In this document: one piece after another, positions 14,753 to 22,108 of the stretch
Numbering within the stretch: position 1 is the first letter of the stretch
Layout of the letters: every line of letters starts with the position of its first letter
Assembly: GCA_044337515.1 (NCBI GenBank)
Contig: JBIINK010000037.1
Location: 1 to 22,108, forward strand
Direction: 5' to 3'
From: CAJBVG01 sp044337515
GTDB taxonomy: Bacteria; Bacteroidota; Bacteroidia; Sphingobacteriales; Sphingobacteriaceae
Length of the DNA stretch: 22,108 bases
Notes under the pieces: generated by a model
What the model saw: only the letters and a program-made list of their open reading frames with translations
What the model was told of the DNA's origin: nothing
Database searches by the model: none
Translations under genes and position numbers: made by a program

Positions 14753-15357
14753 TATATTTTTTCCTTACCGTGTTTAATTGTGTTAAATAATAAATCTCTT
14801 GCTCTAAATAATTGAGCTTTTACTGTACCCACTGGGAGTTTAAGTTCATCAGCAATTTCTTCATAACCGCGTTCATCAAAATAACGCAAAATCACTAATT
14901 GCTTATAACGAGCAGGAAGATTATCAACGATGGTACGCATCAAATCATTCTTCTGTTTCTTAATCATTTTTTCTTCCGGATCTAGTCCTTCCGATGCAAA
15001 ATCAATTCGTACTTCTTCCCCATCCTGATTATCGTATGCCGAATCAATGGATGTCGTTTTTAATCTTTTCTTACGAATAAAATCGATACAATTATTGGTG
15101 GCAATTTTAAATAGCCAAGTAGAAAAAGCGAAGTCGGGCTTATATTTATCAATGTTTTCAAAGGCTTTAGCAAAAGCTTCTACCGTTAAATCATTGGCAT
15201 CTTCTTTATTGTTAACCATTTTTAGAATCATGAAATAAATGGCATCCTTATATCGAACCATCAGTTCTGCATAAGCTTTCTGATCGTTCAATATTGCCTT
15301 TCTCACCAACTCTAAATCTTCGGTGGCCTTTTGTGAAAAATTTGGATTTACTTCCAT
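14752..15357 (-). CDS. ECF-type RNA polymerase sigma factor
   Basis: This 201-residue sigma-70 family protein contains region 2 (YKDAIYFMILKMV, EDANDLTVEAFAKAFENID, FSTWLFKIATNNCIDFIRKKR) and region 4 (LPARYKQLVILRYFDERGYEEIADELKLPVGTVKAQLFRAR) joined by a short linker, the minimal ECF layout. The ATG at 15357 is chosen over the frame opening at 15393 because it starts a normal MEVNPNF leader and overlaps the GT2 end by 10 bp. No anti-sigma gene is adjacent, so control may act through transcription or an unlinked partner. The target regulon cannot be seen. Confidence 0.92.
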   Translation of the reverse strand: MEVNPNFSQKATEDLELVRKAILNDQKAYAELMVRYKDAIYFMILKMVNNKEDANDLTVEAFAKAFENIDKYKPDFAFSTWLFKIATNNCIDFIRKKRLKTTSIDSAYDNQDGEEVRIDFASEGLDPEEKMIKKQKNDLMRTIVDNLPARYKQLVILRYFDERGYEEIADELKLPVGTVKAQLFRARDLLFNTIKHGKEKI

Positions 15358-16460
15358 TTTTTTTCTTTCGTAAAAAAAGATATAAGTGCCCAAAAAGGGA
15401 TAACTAAAAGATAAATAATATCAAATATAAAATAAAATAAGAATAAATCTCTAGTACCAAGCTTGCGCATAGAATAAAAATAGAATAGACCCAACATTAA
15501 AAATCTTGCTCCTAAAAAACCAAACGAAACTATATATGGTAGTTGGAATACAAAGCTTAGTGCAAGAACAATATAATAGCATAAAGCCGATATGGATATT
15601 AAGGATAAACTGATTTGATGTGCCTTCTTATATTCTTTTCCATCACCTAGATGTCTGATTTTCTGACGAAAATAATCCGACCATGTTTCTTTCGATGGAG
15701 TCATTACGAAGCTATCGGGATGTAAACAAACCGAGACATTATCTTTCGTAGCATTCTGATTCACGAATAAATCATCATCGCCCGATTGTAAATGCATGTG
15801 CGCTGCAAATCCTTTTCCTTTAAAAAACAAGGTCTTGGTATAGGCTAAATTTCTTCCCACACCCATATAGGTATTCTTTTTTATAGCAAATGATAAGTAT
15901 TGCAATGCGGTAAAAAACGTTTCGAATCGAGAGAATGCGTTTAAAAATCCTTTGGTTTTAATGAATGGTGAAATTCCTAATACAATTTCTTTACCCTCCG
16001 AAAACCCTTGCAGCATAAGGCTTACCCAGTTTTTAGAGACAGGCATACAATCGGCATCGGTAAATAATAAATGTTCATTCACTGCTGCTTTTATACCAAT
16101 GGTTAATGCGAATTTCTTTCCATGTCTGTACTTATCATCTTCTTCTAACTCTACTACTTTTAAATGTGGATAGCGTGCTTGGAATCCCTTTAATATATCT
16201 TCTGAATTATCATACGAACAATCGTTCACTACGATCACTTCATAGTTCGGATAATCTTGTGTTAATATCGAATCTAGAAATTGCTGTAAGTTATTGGCTT
16301 CGTTTCGTGCAGCAATAATGACAGAAATAGGTAGTTTTTTAGACGATTTTTCTTCTGGTATTTTATGAAACGAAACCGCTGAAAAGTATCGTAAATAGTA
16401 GTAAATCTGAATAATAAAGAAAAAGGATAGTAATCCAATCAATAGATTTGTGTAGTTCAA
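15348..16460 (-). CDS. Membrane glycosyltransferase family 2
   Basis: This 370-residue protein has one N-terminal membrane helix (about 4-24), a GT-A catalytic domain (SVIIAARNEANNL, D80 in VVNDCS, the metal-binding DAD at 135-137, the acceptor-side SGDDDLF, and RQKIRHLGDG in place of QxxRW), then several C-terminal helices. Such enzymes make cell-surface polysaccharides or glycolipids. The start is a TTG at 16460; no better ATG lies nearby, since the next methionine falls inside the catalytic domain. The gene opens the GT2-sigma-rsmG run and is divergent from tgt across 133 bp in which I see nothing besides the tgt promoter. Confidence 0.9.
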   Translation of the reverse strand: MNYTNLLIGLLSFFFIIQIYYYLRYFSAVSFHKIPEEKSSKKLPISVIIAARNEANNLQQFLDSILTQDYPNYEVIVVNDCSYDNSEDILKGFQARYPHLKVVELEEDDKYRHGKKFALTIGIKAAVNEHLLFTDADCMPVSKNWVSLMLQGFSEGKEIVLGISPFIKTKGFLNAFSRFETFFTALQYLSFAIKKNTYMGVGRNLAYTKTLFFKGKGFAAHMHLQSGDDDLFVNQNATKDNVSVCLHPDSFVMTPSKETWSDYFRQKIRHLGDGKEYKKAHQISLSLISISALCYYIVLALSFVFQLPYIVSFGFLGARFLMLGLFYFYSMRKLGTRDLFLFYFIFDIIYLLVIPFWALISFFTKEKKWK

Positions 16461-16579
16461 TGTTTTAATAAATTAGATAGTCGCTAAACTATTACATTTT
16501 ATCTATTATTTACAAAAAGAATTTTACACATATGCGTATGGATAAGATGCTGAAGTGAATGGGTTCTTTGTAATTATTA

Positions 16580-16587
16580 TATCTTTG
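16580..16587 (+). promoter_or_regulatory. TAnnTTTG -7 element for tgt
   Basis: TATCTTTG matches the Bacteroidota -7 consensus exactly and ends 6 bp before the tgt ATG at 16594. No clear TTG sits at the expected -33 position. Transcription would begin at or next to the start codon, which suggests a leaderless mRNA. Confidence 0.5.
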
Positions 16588-16593
16588 CGAGGA

Positions 16594-17724
16594 ATGAAAT
16601 TTACATTAGAACACACCGATAAAGGATCTAAAGCACGTGCTGGAAGTATTGAAACTGCACATGGTACGATTCAAACTCCCATATTTATGCCTGTTGGTAC
16701 AGCAGGAACTGTAAAAGGCGTACATCAACGTGAGTTGAAAGATGATATTGAAGCACAGATTATATTAGGCAATACCTATCACCTTTACCTTCGTCCGGGA
16801 TTAGATACCATTGAAGCAGCAGGAGGCTTACATAAATTCATTAATTGGGATCGTCCTATTTTAACCGATAGTGGTGGTTACCAAGTATATTCCCTATCTA
16901 CCGTTCGTAAGATTAAGGAAGAAGGCGTAACTTTTCGTTCCCATATCGATGGTTCGAAACTATTATTTACACCAGAAGGTGTAATGGACATACAACGTAC
17001 TATTGGTGCCGATATCATTATGGCATTTGATGAGTGTACTCCTTATCCATGTGATTATAAGTACGCTAAGCGTTCTATGGAAATGACGCACCGTTGGTTA
17101 AAACGTTGCTGTGACAGATTTGACACAACTGATCCAAAATACGGATATGATCAAACCTTTTTTCCTATAGTACAGGGTAGTACATACAAAGATTTAAGAG
17201 TACAATCGGCTGAAGCCATTGCTTCTTTTGGAAGAGAAGGCAATGCCATTGGTGGTTTATCGGTTGGTGAACCGGCTGAGGAGATGTATGAAATGACAGA
17301 AATCGTGACGAATATACTTCCAAGCGATAAGCCTCGTTACTTAATGGGTGTAGGCACTCCTGTTAATATATTAGAATGTATAGCTTTAGGTATTGATATG
17401 TTCGATTGTGTGATGCCAACTCGTAATGCTCGTAATGGTATGTTATTTACATCGGAAGGAATTATCAACATCAAAAATGAGAAGTGGAAAAACGACTTTT
17501 CAGCGATTGATCCGAATAGCGATTTGTATTCTGATATGGTGTATTCTAAAGCTTATTTGCGCCATTTGACTATTTCTAAGGAGATTTTAGCAGCTCAAAT
17601 TTCTACTTTGCATAATTTACACTTCTATTTATGGTTGGTTACCGAAGCCAGAAAGCATATTATTGAAGGTGATTTTGCATCTTGGAAAGACGTAATGGTG
17701 AAAAAATTAGCTCAACGTTTATAA
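16594..17724 (+). CDS. tgt: tRNA-guanine transglycosylase (Tgt), zinc-cysteine-less form
   Basis: This 376-residue enzyme exchanges guanine-34 for preQ1 in queuosine tRNAs. The catalytic residues are present: D92 in LTDSGGYQ and the nucleophile D271 in FDCVMPTRNARNG. The usual CxCxxC zinc site, at the same spacing from D271 as in E. coli, reads S309, L311, D314; the fourth ligand, H340 in LHNLHFY, remains. The protein therefore cannot bind zinc in the standard way, yet the rest of the fold is intact, so it is probably active. The frame opens at 16555, but the ATG at 16594 gives the normal N-terminus MKFTLEH. The LptF/G gene follows after 22 bp. Confidence 0.96.
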   Translation: MKFTLEHTDKGSKARAGSIETAHGTIQTPIFMPVGTAGTVKGVHQRELKDDIEAQIILGNTYHLYLRPGLDTIEAAGGLHKFINWDRPILTDSGGYQVYSLSTVRKIKEEGVTFRSHIDGSKLLFTPEGVMDIQRTIGADIIMAFDECTPYPCDYKYAKRSMEMTHRWLKRCCDRFDTTDPKYGYDQTFFPIVQGSTYKDLRVQSAEAIASFGREGNAIGGLSVGEPAEEMYEMTEIVTNILPSDKPRYLMGVGTPVNILECIALGIDMFDCVMPTRNARNGMLFTSEGIINIKNEKWKNDFSAIDPNSDLYSDMVYSKAYLRHLTISKEILAAQISTLHNLHFYLWLVTEARKHIIEGDFASWKDVMVKKLAQRL

Positions 17725-17746
17725 AAACCATTCTTATATTTATATC

Positions 17747-18838
17747 GTGCAGAAATACAAGTTACAGATTATAGATTGGTACATTATAAAGAAGTTCTTA
17801 GGGACCTTTGTATTCACATTAGCCATTTTTATAACCATTGCTATTGTATTTGATATTTCTGAAAAAATCGACGATTTCTTACGAACTGACGCTCCTATTG
17901 GAGCCATTATGTTCGATTATTACTTAAATTTCATTCCTTATTACATCGGACTATTAAGTCCACTGCTCATCTTTATTGCTGCCATATTGTTTACTGCACG
18001 TATGGCCAATAACACCGAAATTGTAGCCATATTAAGTGGTGGTGTAAGCTTTAGAAGACTACTTTACCCATATTTTGTAACCTCATTATTCCTCGCCATA
18101 TTAAGTTTTTTCTTTAATTCTTATACCATTCCGAATGCGAATAAGGTGAGAATTCAGTTTGAAAACACGTATGTGAATTCAAAATTCGTATACAAGGAAC
18201 GAAATATCCATATGCAGTTAGATGATTCTACCTATGCTTATATGGAAAGCTATAATAACCAAGAAGGAATGGGCTATCGCTTTAGTTTAGAGAAATTTAG
18301 AGGAAAAGAATTAGTCTATAAGTTAATCTCCGACCAAATTCGTTGGGATTCGAGTAAAAAGAACTGGCAAATACAAACGTACTCCATAAAACGTATCGAT
18401 GGTATGAAGGAATCCATGGAACGTGGTGATCGAAAAGATACCATTTTAGCAATGATTCCTGATGATTTTGAACGAAAAGATAACAGCATAGCATCCCTAA
18501 CTACTCCAGAACTAAGAGAATATATTGCCAAAGAACGTAAGCGTGGAGCTAGTGGAGTTGAAGCTTATGATGTAGAATATTACAAGCGTTATGCCATGCC
18601 ATTTGCCACTTTTATCCTGGTATTAATTGCAGTTTCACTCTGCTCACGTAAGGTACGAGGAGGTGTTGGAGCACAACTTGGAATCGGCATTGGGAGCAGT
18701 TTTACCTACATTATGTTAATGCAATTTACCACAACTTTTGCCCTTAAAGGCGGATTACATCCGGTAGTTTCGGTATGGATTCCGAATGTTATATACGGTA
18801 TTTACGGTCTATATCTCTTAAAAATTGCACCTAAATAA
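17747..18838 (+). CDS. LptF/LptG family permease (YjgP/YjgQ)
   Basis: This 363-residue subunit of the lipopolysaccharide export ABC transporter has N-terminal helices at about 15-35 and 60-85 and further ones near 100-120. A periplasmic beta-rich domain follows, and then three C-terminal helices (MPFATFILVLIAVSLC, GIGIGSSFTYIMLMQF, WIPNVIYGIYGLYLL). The segment NNTEIVAILSGGVSFRRLLYP is the cytosolic loop that contacts the LptB ATPase. The start is a GTG at 17747. No second permease gene is adjacent, and whether this is the LptF-like or LptG-like subunit cannot be decided. It lies 22 bp after tgt and its stop overlaps the EamA start, suggesting one transcript. Confidence 0.92.
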   Translation: MQKYKLQIIDWYIIKKFLGTFVFTLAIFITIAIVFDISEKIDDFLRTDAPIGAIMFDYYLNFIPYYIGLLSPLLIFIAAILFTARMANNTEIVAILSGGVSFRRLLYPYFVTSLFLAILSFFFNSYTIPNANKVRIQFENTYVNSKFVYKERNIHMQLDDSTYAYMESYNNQEGMGYRFSLEKFRGKELVYKLISDQIRWDSSKKNWQIQTYSIKRIDGMKESMERGDRKDTILAMIPDDFERKDNSIASLTTPELREYIAKERKRGASGVEAYDVEYYKRYAMPFATFILVLIAVSLCSRKVRGGVGAQLGIGIGSSFTYIMLMQFTTTFALKGGLHPVVSVWIPNVIYGIYGLYLLKIAPK

Positions 18839-19715
18839 GAACCTTTTACTGCTTCACATTACGGTATTTATATGGGGATTTACCGCCATATTTGGTGCCT
18901 TAATTTCGGTATCGGCCTATGAATTGGTTTGGTATAGGATGCTTATTGCCAGCTTAAGCTTGATGATATATGAGCATTTCTGGGTAAAAACGGAGACCAA
19001 ATTAAACTTCAAAAGACAATTAAAACTGCTCGGTATTGGAGGAATAGTAGCCTTGCATTGGTTCTTTTTTTACCATTCCATCAAAACATCTACTATCTCG
19101 GTTTCACTCGTTTGCCTATCTTCATCAGCCTTATTCACCAGTTTTTTAAGTCCGATATTTAACAAAAAGAAGCATATTTCTATCGTCGATCTCCTCATCG
19201 GGACGGTCATCATACTCGGAATTATCCTCATTTTTAGCTTCGAAAGTCGCTATACAGAAGGCATTATCTATGGATTATTCGCCTCTTTATTCGCTACTAT
19301 ATTTACCATTTTAAACGAAATAGAGGTCAAAGGACTTAAGGCAAGTACCATTGGGAAGTACGAAATGATCGGTGGATTTGTATGTATTAGCCTCTATATG
19401 CTACTTACCAATACCCAAAATAACTATCAATTAAACATATCATCCACAGATTTAATCTATTTATTAGTTCTCGGAACGGTCTGTACAGCCTTAGCTTATG
19501 TGATGGGTGTTGCCGTAATGAAAGAACTTTCTGCCTATACCGTTGTTCTAACTACGAATTTAGAGCCCGTTTATGGGATTATTCTAGCAGTTTTAATCTT
19601 CGGAAAACGCGAATTAATGACTGCCGGCTTCTACCAAGGAGCAGCAATAATCTTGGTTTCGGTGTTCGTTTACCCGTTTGTGAAGACCTATTTCAATAGA
19701 AAAAGTATTGGGTAG
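18825..19715 (+). CDS. EamA-type DMT-family transporter
   Basis: This 296-residue, ten-helix drug/metabolite transporter has two EamA halves; the second begins near STIGKYEMIGGFVC. Motifs such as FIWGFTAIFG at the start, the conserved ELVWYRM in the first half, and LEPVYGIILAVLIFGK in the last third are typical. Substrate unknown; relatives export amino acids or metabolites. The start is a TTG at 18825 that overlaps the permease gene by 14 bp; it gives a natural first helix. Its final codons (S-I-G-stop) are part of the heptamer array that fills the gap to the next gene. Confidence 0.9.
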   Translation: MHLNKNLLLLHITVFIWGFTAIFGALISVSAYELVWYRMLIASLSLMIYEHFWVKTETKLNFKRQLKLLGIGGIVALHWFFFYHSIKTSTISVSLVCLSSSALFTSFLSPIFNKKKHISIVDLLIGTVIILGIILIFSFESRYTEGIIYGLFASLFATIFTILNEIEVKGLKASTIGKYEMIGGFVCISLYMLLTNTQNNYQLNISSTDLIYLLVLGTVCTALAYVMGVAVMKELSAYTVVLTTNLEPVYGIILAVLIFGKRELMTAGFYQGAAIILVSVFVYPFVKTYFNRKSIG

Positions 19716-19813
19716 TGTGTAATGAGTATTGGGAAATTAAATAATTTAATAATTTCTTACTACCCATTACTCACTACTCACTACCCATTACTCATTACTC
19801 ATTACCCAATACT
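19704..19813. repeat. Inverted array of 7-bp words between the EamA and esterase genes
   Basis: Forward heptamers AGTATTG, GGTAGTG, TGTAATG, AGTATTG lie at 19704-19731. After a 26-bp AT spacer, eight complementary heptamers run from 19758 to 19813. Read on the minus strand these are AGTATTG, GGTAATG, AGTAATG twice, GGTAGTG, AGTAGTG, AGTAATG and GGTAGTA. Positions 1 and 5 of each word vary, the GTA and final TG core hardly at all. The array starts in the EamA stop region and ends 3 nt before the next ATG. It could form a long imperfect hairpin. Confidence 0.85.
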
Positions 19814-19816
19814 CAA

Positions 19817-20476
19817 ATGATCCAAGAATCCACCTACAAAACCCCTCGAACAGCCCGTTACTTTAGCAGGCAAACCGATCCCAATTTGATCGAAAATGTG
19901 TGGATTTTGTTCCATGGATATGGGCAGAGTGCCTACCATTTTTTGCTCAATTTCGAGGAATTCAATCCGGACAAAAGCCTCATTTTAGCCCCAGAAGGGC
20001 TATCGAAATTCTACCTTCAGGGCTTCGATGGTAGGGTGGGGGCAAGCTGGATGACCAAGGAAAATCGTGAAAATGAGATTAAGGATCAGCTCCAATTAGT
20101 GGACCATTTACTGCTGGAAATCGACCCTAAACAGGAGTACAAATTGCACCTTTTAGGCTTCTCTCAAGGGGCAGCTGTGGCCTGCAGATGGTACCAACAT
20201 ACCTCCAGAAAAGTGGAAAACATGGTTATTTGGGGCGCAGGACTACCAATAGAGACTGATGCCAAGATGGCACAAAAATATAATGACTGTACAACCACTT
20301 TAGTGCTGGGTACGGAAGATGAGTTCGTACGTGAAGAGCGATTAGTGGAGTATTACCAGACCTTAGCCGATTTGCAATTTCGTCACAATGTCATCACTTA
20401 CAAAGGTGGCCACAAGATCGAGAAAGAGGGTTTGGCTTCCCTGAAAAATTTGATTTTCAACAATAATTCAATTTAA
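19817..20476 (+). CDS. Phospholipase/carboxylesterase-type alpha/beta hydrolase
   Basis: This is a 219-residue alpha/beta hydrolase of the esterase/lysophospholipase group. The oxyanion segment is FHGYGQSAY (32-40), the nucleophile S116 in GFSQGAAV, the acid D168 in GTEDEF and the histidine H199 in GGHKI. No signal peptide is seen, so it is probably cytosolic. Natural substrate unknown. The ATG at 19817 follows only CAA after the heptamer array, so there is no room for a ribosome-binding site. By eye its base composition is richer in G and C than the tgt-lptF/G region. Confidence 0.88.
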   Translation: MIQESTYKTPRTARYFSRQTDPNLIENVWILFHGYGQSAYHFLLNFEEFNPDKSLILAPEGLSKFYLQGFDGRVGASWMTKENRENEIKDQLQLVDHLLLEIDPKQEYKLHLLGFSQGAAVACRWYQHTSRKVENMVIWGAGLPIETDAKMAQKYNDCTTTLVLGTEDEFVREERLVEYYQTLADLQFRHNVITYKGGHKIEKEGLASLKNLIFNNNSI

Positions 20477-20655
20477 GTAAGCATATATAATCAACTAATA
20501 ATCAGTACATTTATATACATTCAATTAAAGTAATAGTTATTTAAAAGCTCAAAATTATACTAATAAAATTAGCATCAGAATTATTATCAAAACTTAATAA
20601 CCTAATAACCAATAACTTAATACACTTAAATTAAACTAGTAATAAATGTTATAAC
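20477..20655. other. AT-rich gap upstream of the LapA-like gene, with a short 8-bp-period stretch
   Basis: This 179-bp gap holds no ORF of note. TAATAACC occurs twice in tandem at 20595-20610, followed by the related octamers AATAACTT and AATACACT. I see no clear TAnnTTTG promoter and no terminator hairpin for the esterase gene. Confidence 0.45.
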
Positions 20656-20913
20656 ATGAAACTAAAAACCATTTTTACCATTTTAGTTACTGCCATCCTG
20701 ACCTTAGGACTTTTTCAAAATTCGGAGGTAATTTCCATGAAATTTTTGTGGATGGATTTTCAGATTTCAAAATTAGTGCTCATGTTGGTCGTTTTCATTG
20801 TCGGACTAATTGTCGGACTTTTATGGGGAGCACCGAAGTTGAAATCAGAGAATGGGGAAATAGAAAATAGTGTTTTGGAAGAGGAAGACAAAGAATGGTT
20901 AAAGGAAGACTAA
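20656..20913 (+). CDS. LapA-domain (DUF1049-like) small membrane protein
   Basis: This 85-residue protein has two hydrophobic helices (about 4-20 and 38-60) separated by a short segment (QNSEVISMKFLWMDFQIS). The pattern QNSEVIxMKFL, then a helix ending GLLWGAPKL, matches LapA / DUF1049 proteins, which in enterobacteria help control lipopolysaccharide assembly. The C-terminus is short and acidic (ENGEIENSVLEEEDKEWL) and lacks the usual long coiled coil. Its stop lies 7 bp from the convergent ispE stop with no terminator between. Family assignment is fairly sure; function in this organism is inferred. Confidence 0.75.
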   Translation: MKLKTIFTILVTAILTLGLFQNSEVISMKFLWMDFQISKLVLMLVVFIVGLIVGLLWGAPKLKSENGEIENSVLEEEDKEWLKED

Positions 20914-20920
20914 GGCAAAA

Positions 20921-21724
20921 TTACACCCAGAACAATTGAGCGTCGGGGTAAGCCTCAAAAGAGCCCTTAAGCTCCGGACTGAAAATTCCAAAAAGGGTGG
21001 AACCACTCCCACTCATCGAAGCGTAAATTGCTCCCTTTTCGTAAAGGTCGTTTTTGATTTTTTGTAGGGCAGGAAATTTCGGAAACAGACTCTCCTCGAA
21101 ATCATTTTTGATCACTCCTCTCCAACTCTCCACCGGTTGTTTCACCAGTTCTCGAAGATCCTGATTAGATGCTTTTGGCGAAAGACCTGAAAATGCCTCT
21201 TTCGTACTAATGCCAAAATTAGGCTTTATAAGCGCAAAACTATAATTATGAAGGTGAATGTCTACTGGCGATAAGATTTCTCCTCTACCGCTCGCATATT
21301 GAGCCGAATTTTGGATGAAGAACGGGCAGTCGCTGCCCAATGTTGCGGCAAAATTTTCTAAGTCGGGAACCGAAAGGTTAAGCTCGAATTTTTCGTTGAT
21401 CATTTTTAACACCCAAGCCGCATCGGCCGAGCCCCCACCCAATCCTGCTCCGAAGGGAATATTTTTCAAAAGGTGAATTTCCAAGTTCGGAATTCCGAAC
21501 TTCTCCTTCATCAACTGAAAAACTTTCACACATAAATTATCGGAACCGTTGCCCGGAATCTGGAGTCCGTACGAATAAAAACGAAGCTCCTTTGCTTCGA
21601 TGAGCTCCAAGCTATCAAAGATATTAACAGGGTAAAAGATGGTTTCGAGATTATGAAACCCATCCAAACGCTTTTCAATCACGTTTAAACCAATATTAAT
21701 TTTTGCATTAGGAAAGCCAATCAT
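20921..21724 (-). CDS. ispE: 4-diphosphocytidyl-2-C-methyl-D-erythritol kinase (IspE)
   Basis: This 267-residue GHMP kinase of the MEP isoprenoid pathway phosphorylates CDP-methylerythritol with ATP. The N-terminal FPNAKINIGLNV holds K8 and N10, the ATP-binding loop is PFGAGLGGGSADAAW (90-104), the catalytic aspartate is D132 in GSDCPFF, and SGSGSTLFGIF closes the C-terminal domain. The length is slightly below the usual 280-290. A TAnnTTTG promoter element lies 24 bp upstream. The gene is divergent from thyA, with a heptamer array in between. Presence of IspE means isoprenoids are made by the MEP route. Confidence 0.96.
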   Translation of the reverse strand: MIGFPNAKINIGLNVIEKRLDGFHNLETIFYPVNIFDSLELIEAKELRFYSYGLQIPGNGSDNLCVKVFQLMKEKFGIPNLEIHLLKNIPFGAGLGGGSADAAWVLKMINEKFELNLSVPDLENFAATLGSDCPFFIQNSAQYASGRGEILSPVDIHLHNYSFALIKPNFGISTKEAFSGLSPKASNQDLRELVKQPVESWRGVIKNDFEESLFPKFPALQKIKNDLYEKGAIYASMSGSGSTLFGIFSPELKGSFEAYPDAQLFWV

Positions 21725-21748
21725 CCTTTTTCAACATGTATAGGATTA

Positions 21749-21756
21749 CAAAGTTA
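21749..21756 (-). promoter_or_regulatory. TAnnTTTG -7 element for ispE
   Basis: TAACTTTG on the minus strand matches the Bacteroidota -7 consensus exactly and would give a leader of about 20 nt before the ATG at 21724. The -33 region is AT-rich without a clear TTG. Confidence 0.5.
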
Positions 21757-21780
21757 CATTTATTTTATTTGTATGAAACT

Positions 21781-21860
21781 AGTAGTGAGTAGTGAGTAAT
21801 GGGTATTGGGTAAAAAATCTCAATACTAAACTCAATACCCACTACTCAATACCCACTACT
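21781..21860. repeat. Inverted array of 7-bp words upstream of thyA
   Basis: Forward heptamers AGTAGTG, AGTAGTG, AGTAATG, GGTATTG lie at 21781-21808. Reverse-strand heptamers follow at 21821-21827 and, in register, at 21833-21860; read on the minus strand these are AGTAGTG and GGTATTG alternating twice. The word set is the same as in the array before the esterase gene, in a different order. The last word ends 4 nt before the thyA ATG. Confidence 0.85.
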
Positions 21861-21864
21861 TAAA

Positions 21865-22108
21865 ATGAAGCAGTACCACAACTTAATGCAACACGTTCTC
21901 GACCTTGGTGCCGAGAAACACGATAGAACAGGAACAGGCACCATCAGTGTGTTCGGTTACCAAATGCGTTTCGACCTGTCGGAAGGATTCCCGATGGTGA
22001 CCACGAAGAAGCTTCACCTACGTTCCATCATTCACGAACTGATTTGGTTTTTGAAAGGCGATACCAATATTCAATACTTGAAAGAGAACGGAGTTAGCAT
22101 CTGGGACG
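21865..22108 (+). CDS. thyA: Thymidylate synthase ThyA, 5' part only
   Basis: The first 81 residues are visible; the rest lies beyond the window. ThyA methylates dUMP to dTMP using methylenetetrahydrofolate. The N-terminal segment is diagnostic: DRTGTGT with the phosphate-binding R21, FDLSEGFPMVTTKK, and the SIIHELIWFLKGDTNIQYL helix. The ATG at 21865 follows TAAA directly after the heptamer array. The folate cofactor links it in function to folK, though that gene is 20 kb away. Confidence 0.97.
   Translation, partial: MKQYHNLMQHVLDLGAEKHDRTGTGTISVFGYQMRFDLSEGFPMVTTKKLHLRSIIHELIWFLKGDTNIQYLKENGVSIWD

Noticed and set aside
19817..22108. Horizontally acquired island, from its higher G and C content by eye
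   Set aside because: The genes (ispE, thyA, LapA-like) are ordinary housekeeping genes and no mobility gene or attachment site is visible; composition was not computed.

Overview
This window comes from an AT-rich member of the Bacteroidota (Bacteroidetes), most likely a free-living flavobacterial, sphingobacterial or cytophagal lineage. The signs are a choice-of-anchor-B type exported protein, a PolX-like protein with a worn-out polymerase domain, a Tgt without its zinc cysteines, promoters of the TAnnTTTG type, almost no Shine-Dalgarno sequences, and starts that often follow an A-rich stretch. It is mostly a chromosomal housekeeping region. There are no rRNA or tRNA genes, insertion sequences, phage genes or CRISPR arrays.

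Layout. 1-1990 (minus strand): a truncated exported protein, a response regulator, an HPt phosphotransfer protein and folK. 2044-6913 (plus): a tightly packed operon of sppA, a polX-like gene, a GT9 glycosyltransferase and sixA. 6914-9740 (minus): a yefM-yoeB toxin-antitoxin pair, then a membrane cassette of a pore-loop protein, a PH-like membrane protein, a small orphan ORF and a CLC-F type antiporter. 9874-13945 (minus): dprA, a secreted alkaline phosphatase and an M2 metallopeptidase lipoprotein. 14126-16460 (minus): a membrane GT2, an ECF sigma factor and rsmG, overlapping one another. 16594-19715 (plus): tgt, an LptF/LptG permease and an EamA transporter. 19817-20913 (plus): an esterase and a LapA-like membrane protein. 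20921-21724 (minus): ispE. 21865 onward (plus): the start of thyA.

Themes. Several genes serve the envelope (GT9, GT2, LptF/G, LapA-like, SppA, exported hydrolases). Others serve cofactors and nucleotides (FolK, ThyA, IspE) or DNA and RNA processing (PolX-like, DprA, Tgt, RsmG). Signalling is represented by a kinase-less HPt and response regulator pair, SixA and one sigma factor without an adjacent anti-sigma gene.

The most unusual structure is non-coding. Several intergenic gaps are filled with short-word arrays of strict 7-bp (sometimes 8-bp) period. Each word has a constant core and one or two variable positions, and the arrays run right up to stop or start codons. Two of them, before the esterase gene and before thyA, use the same heptamer lexicon in an inverted arrangement that ends 3-4 nt before the ATG.
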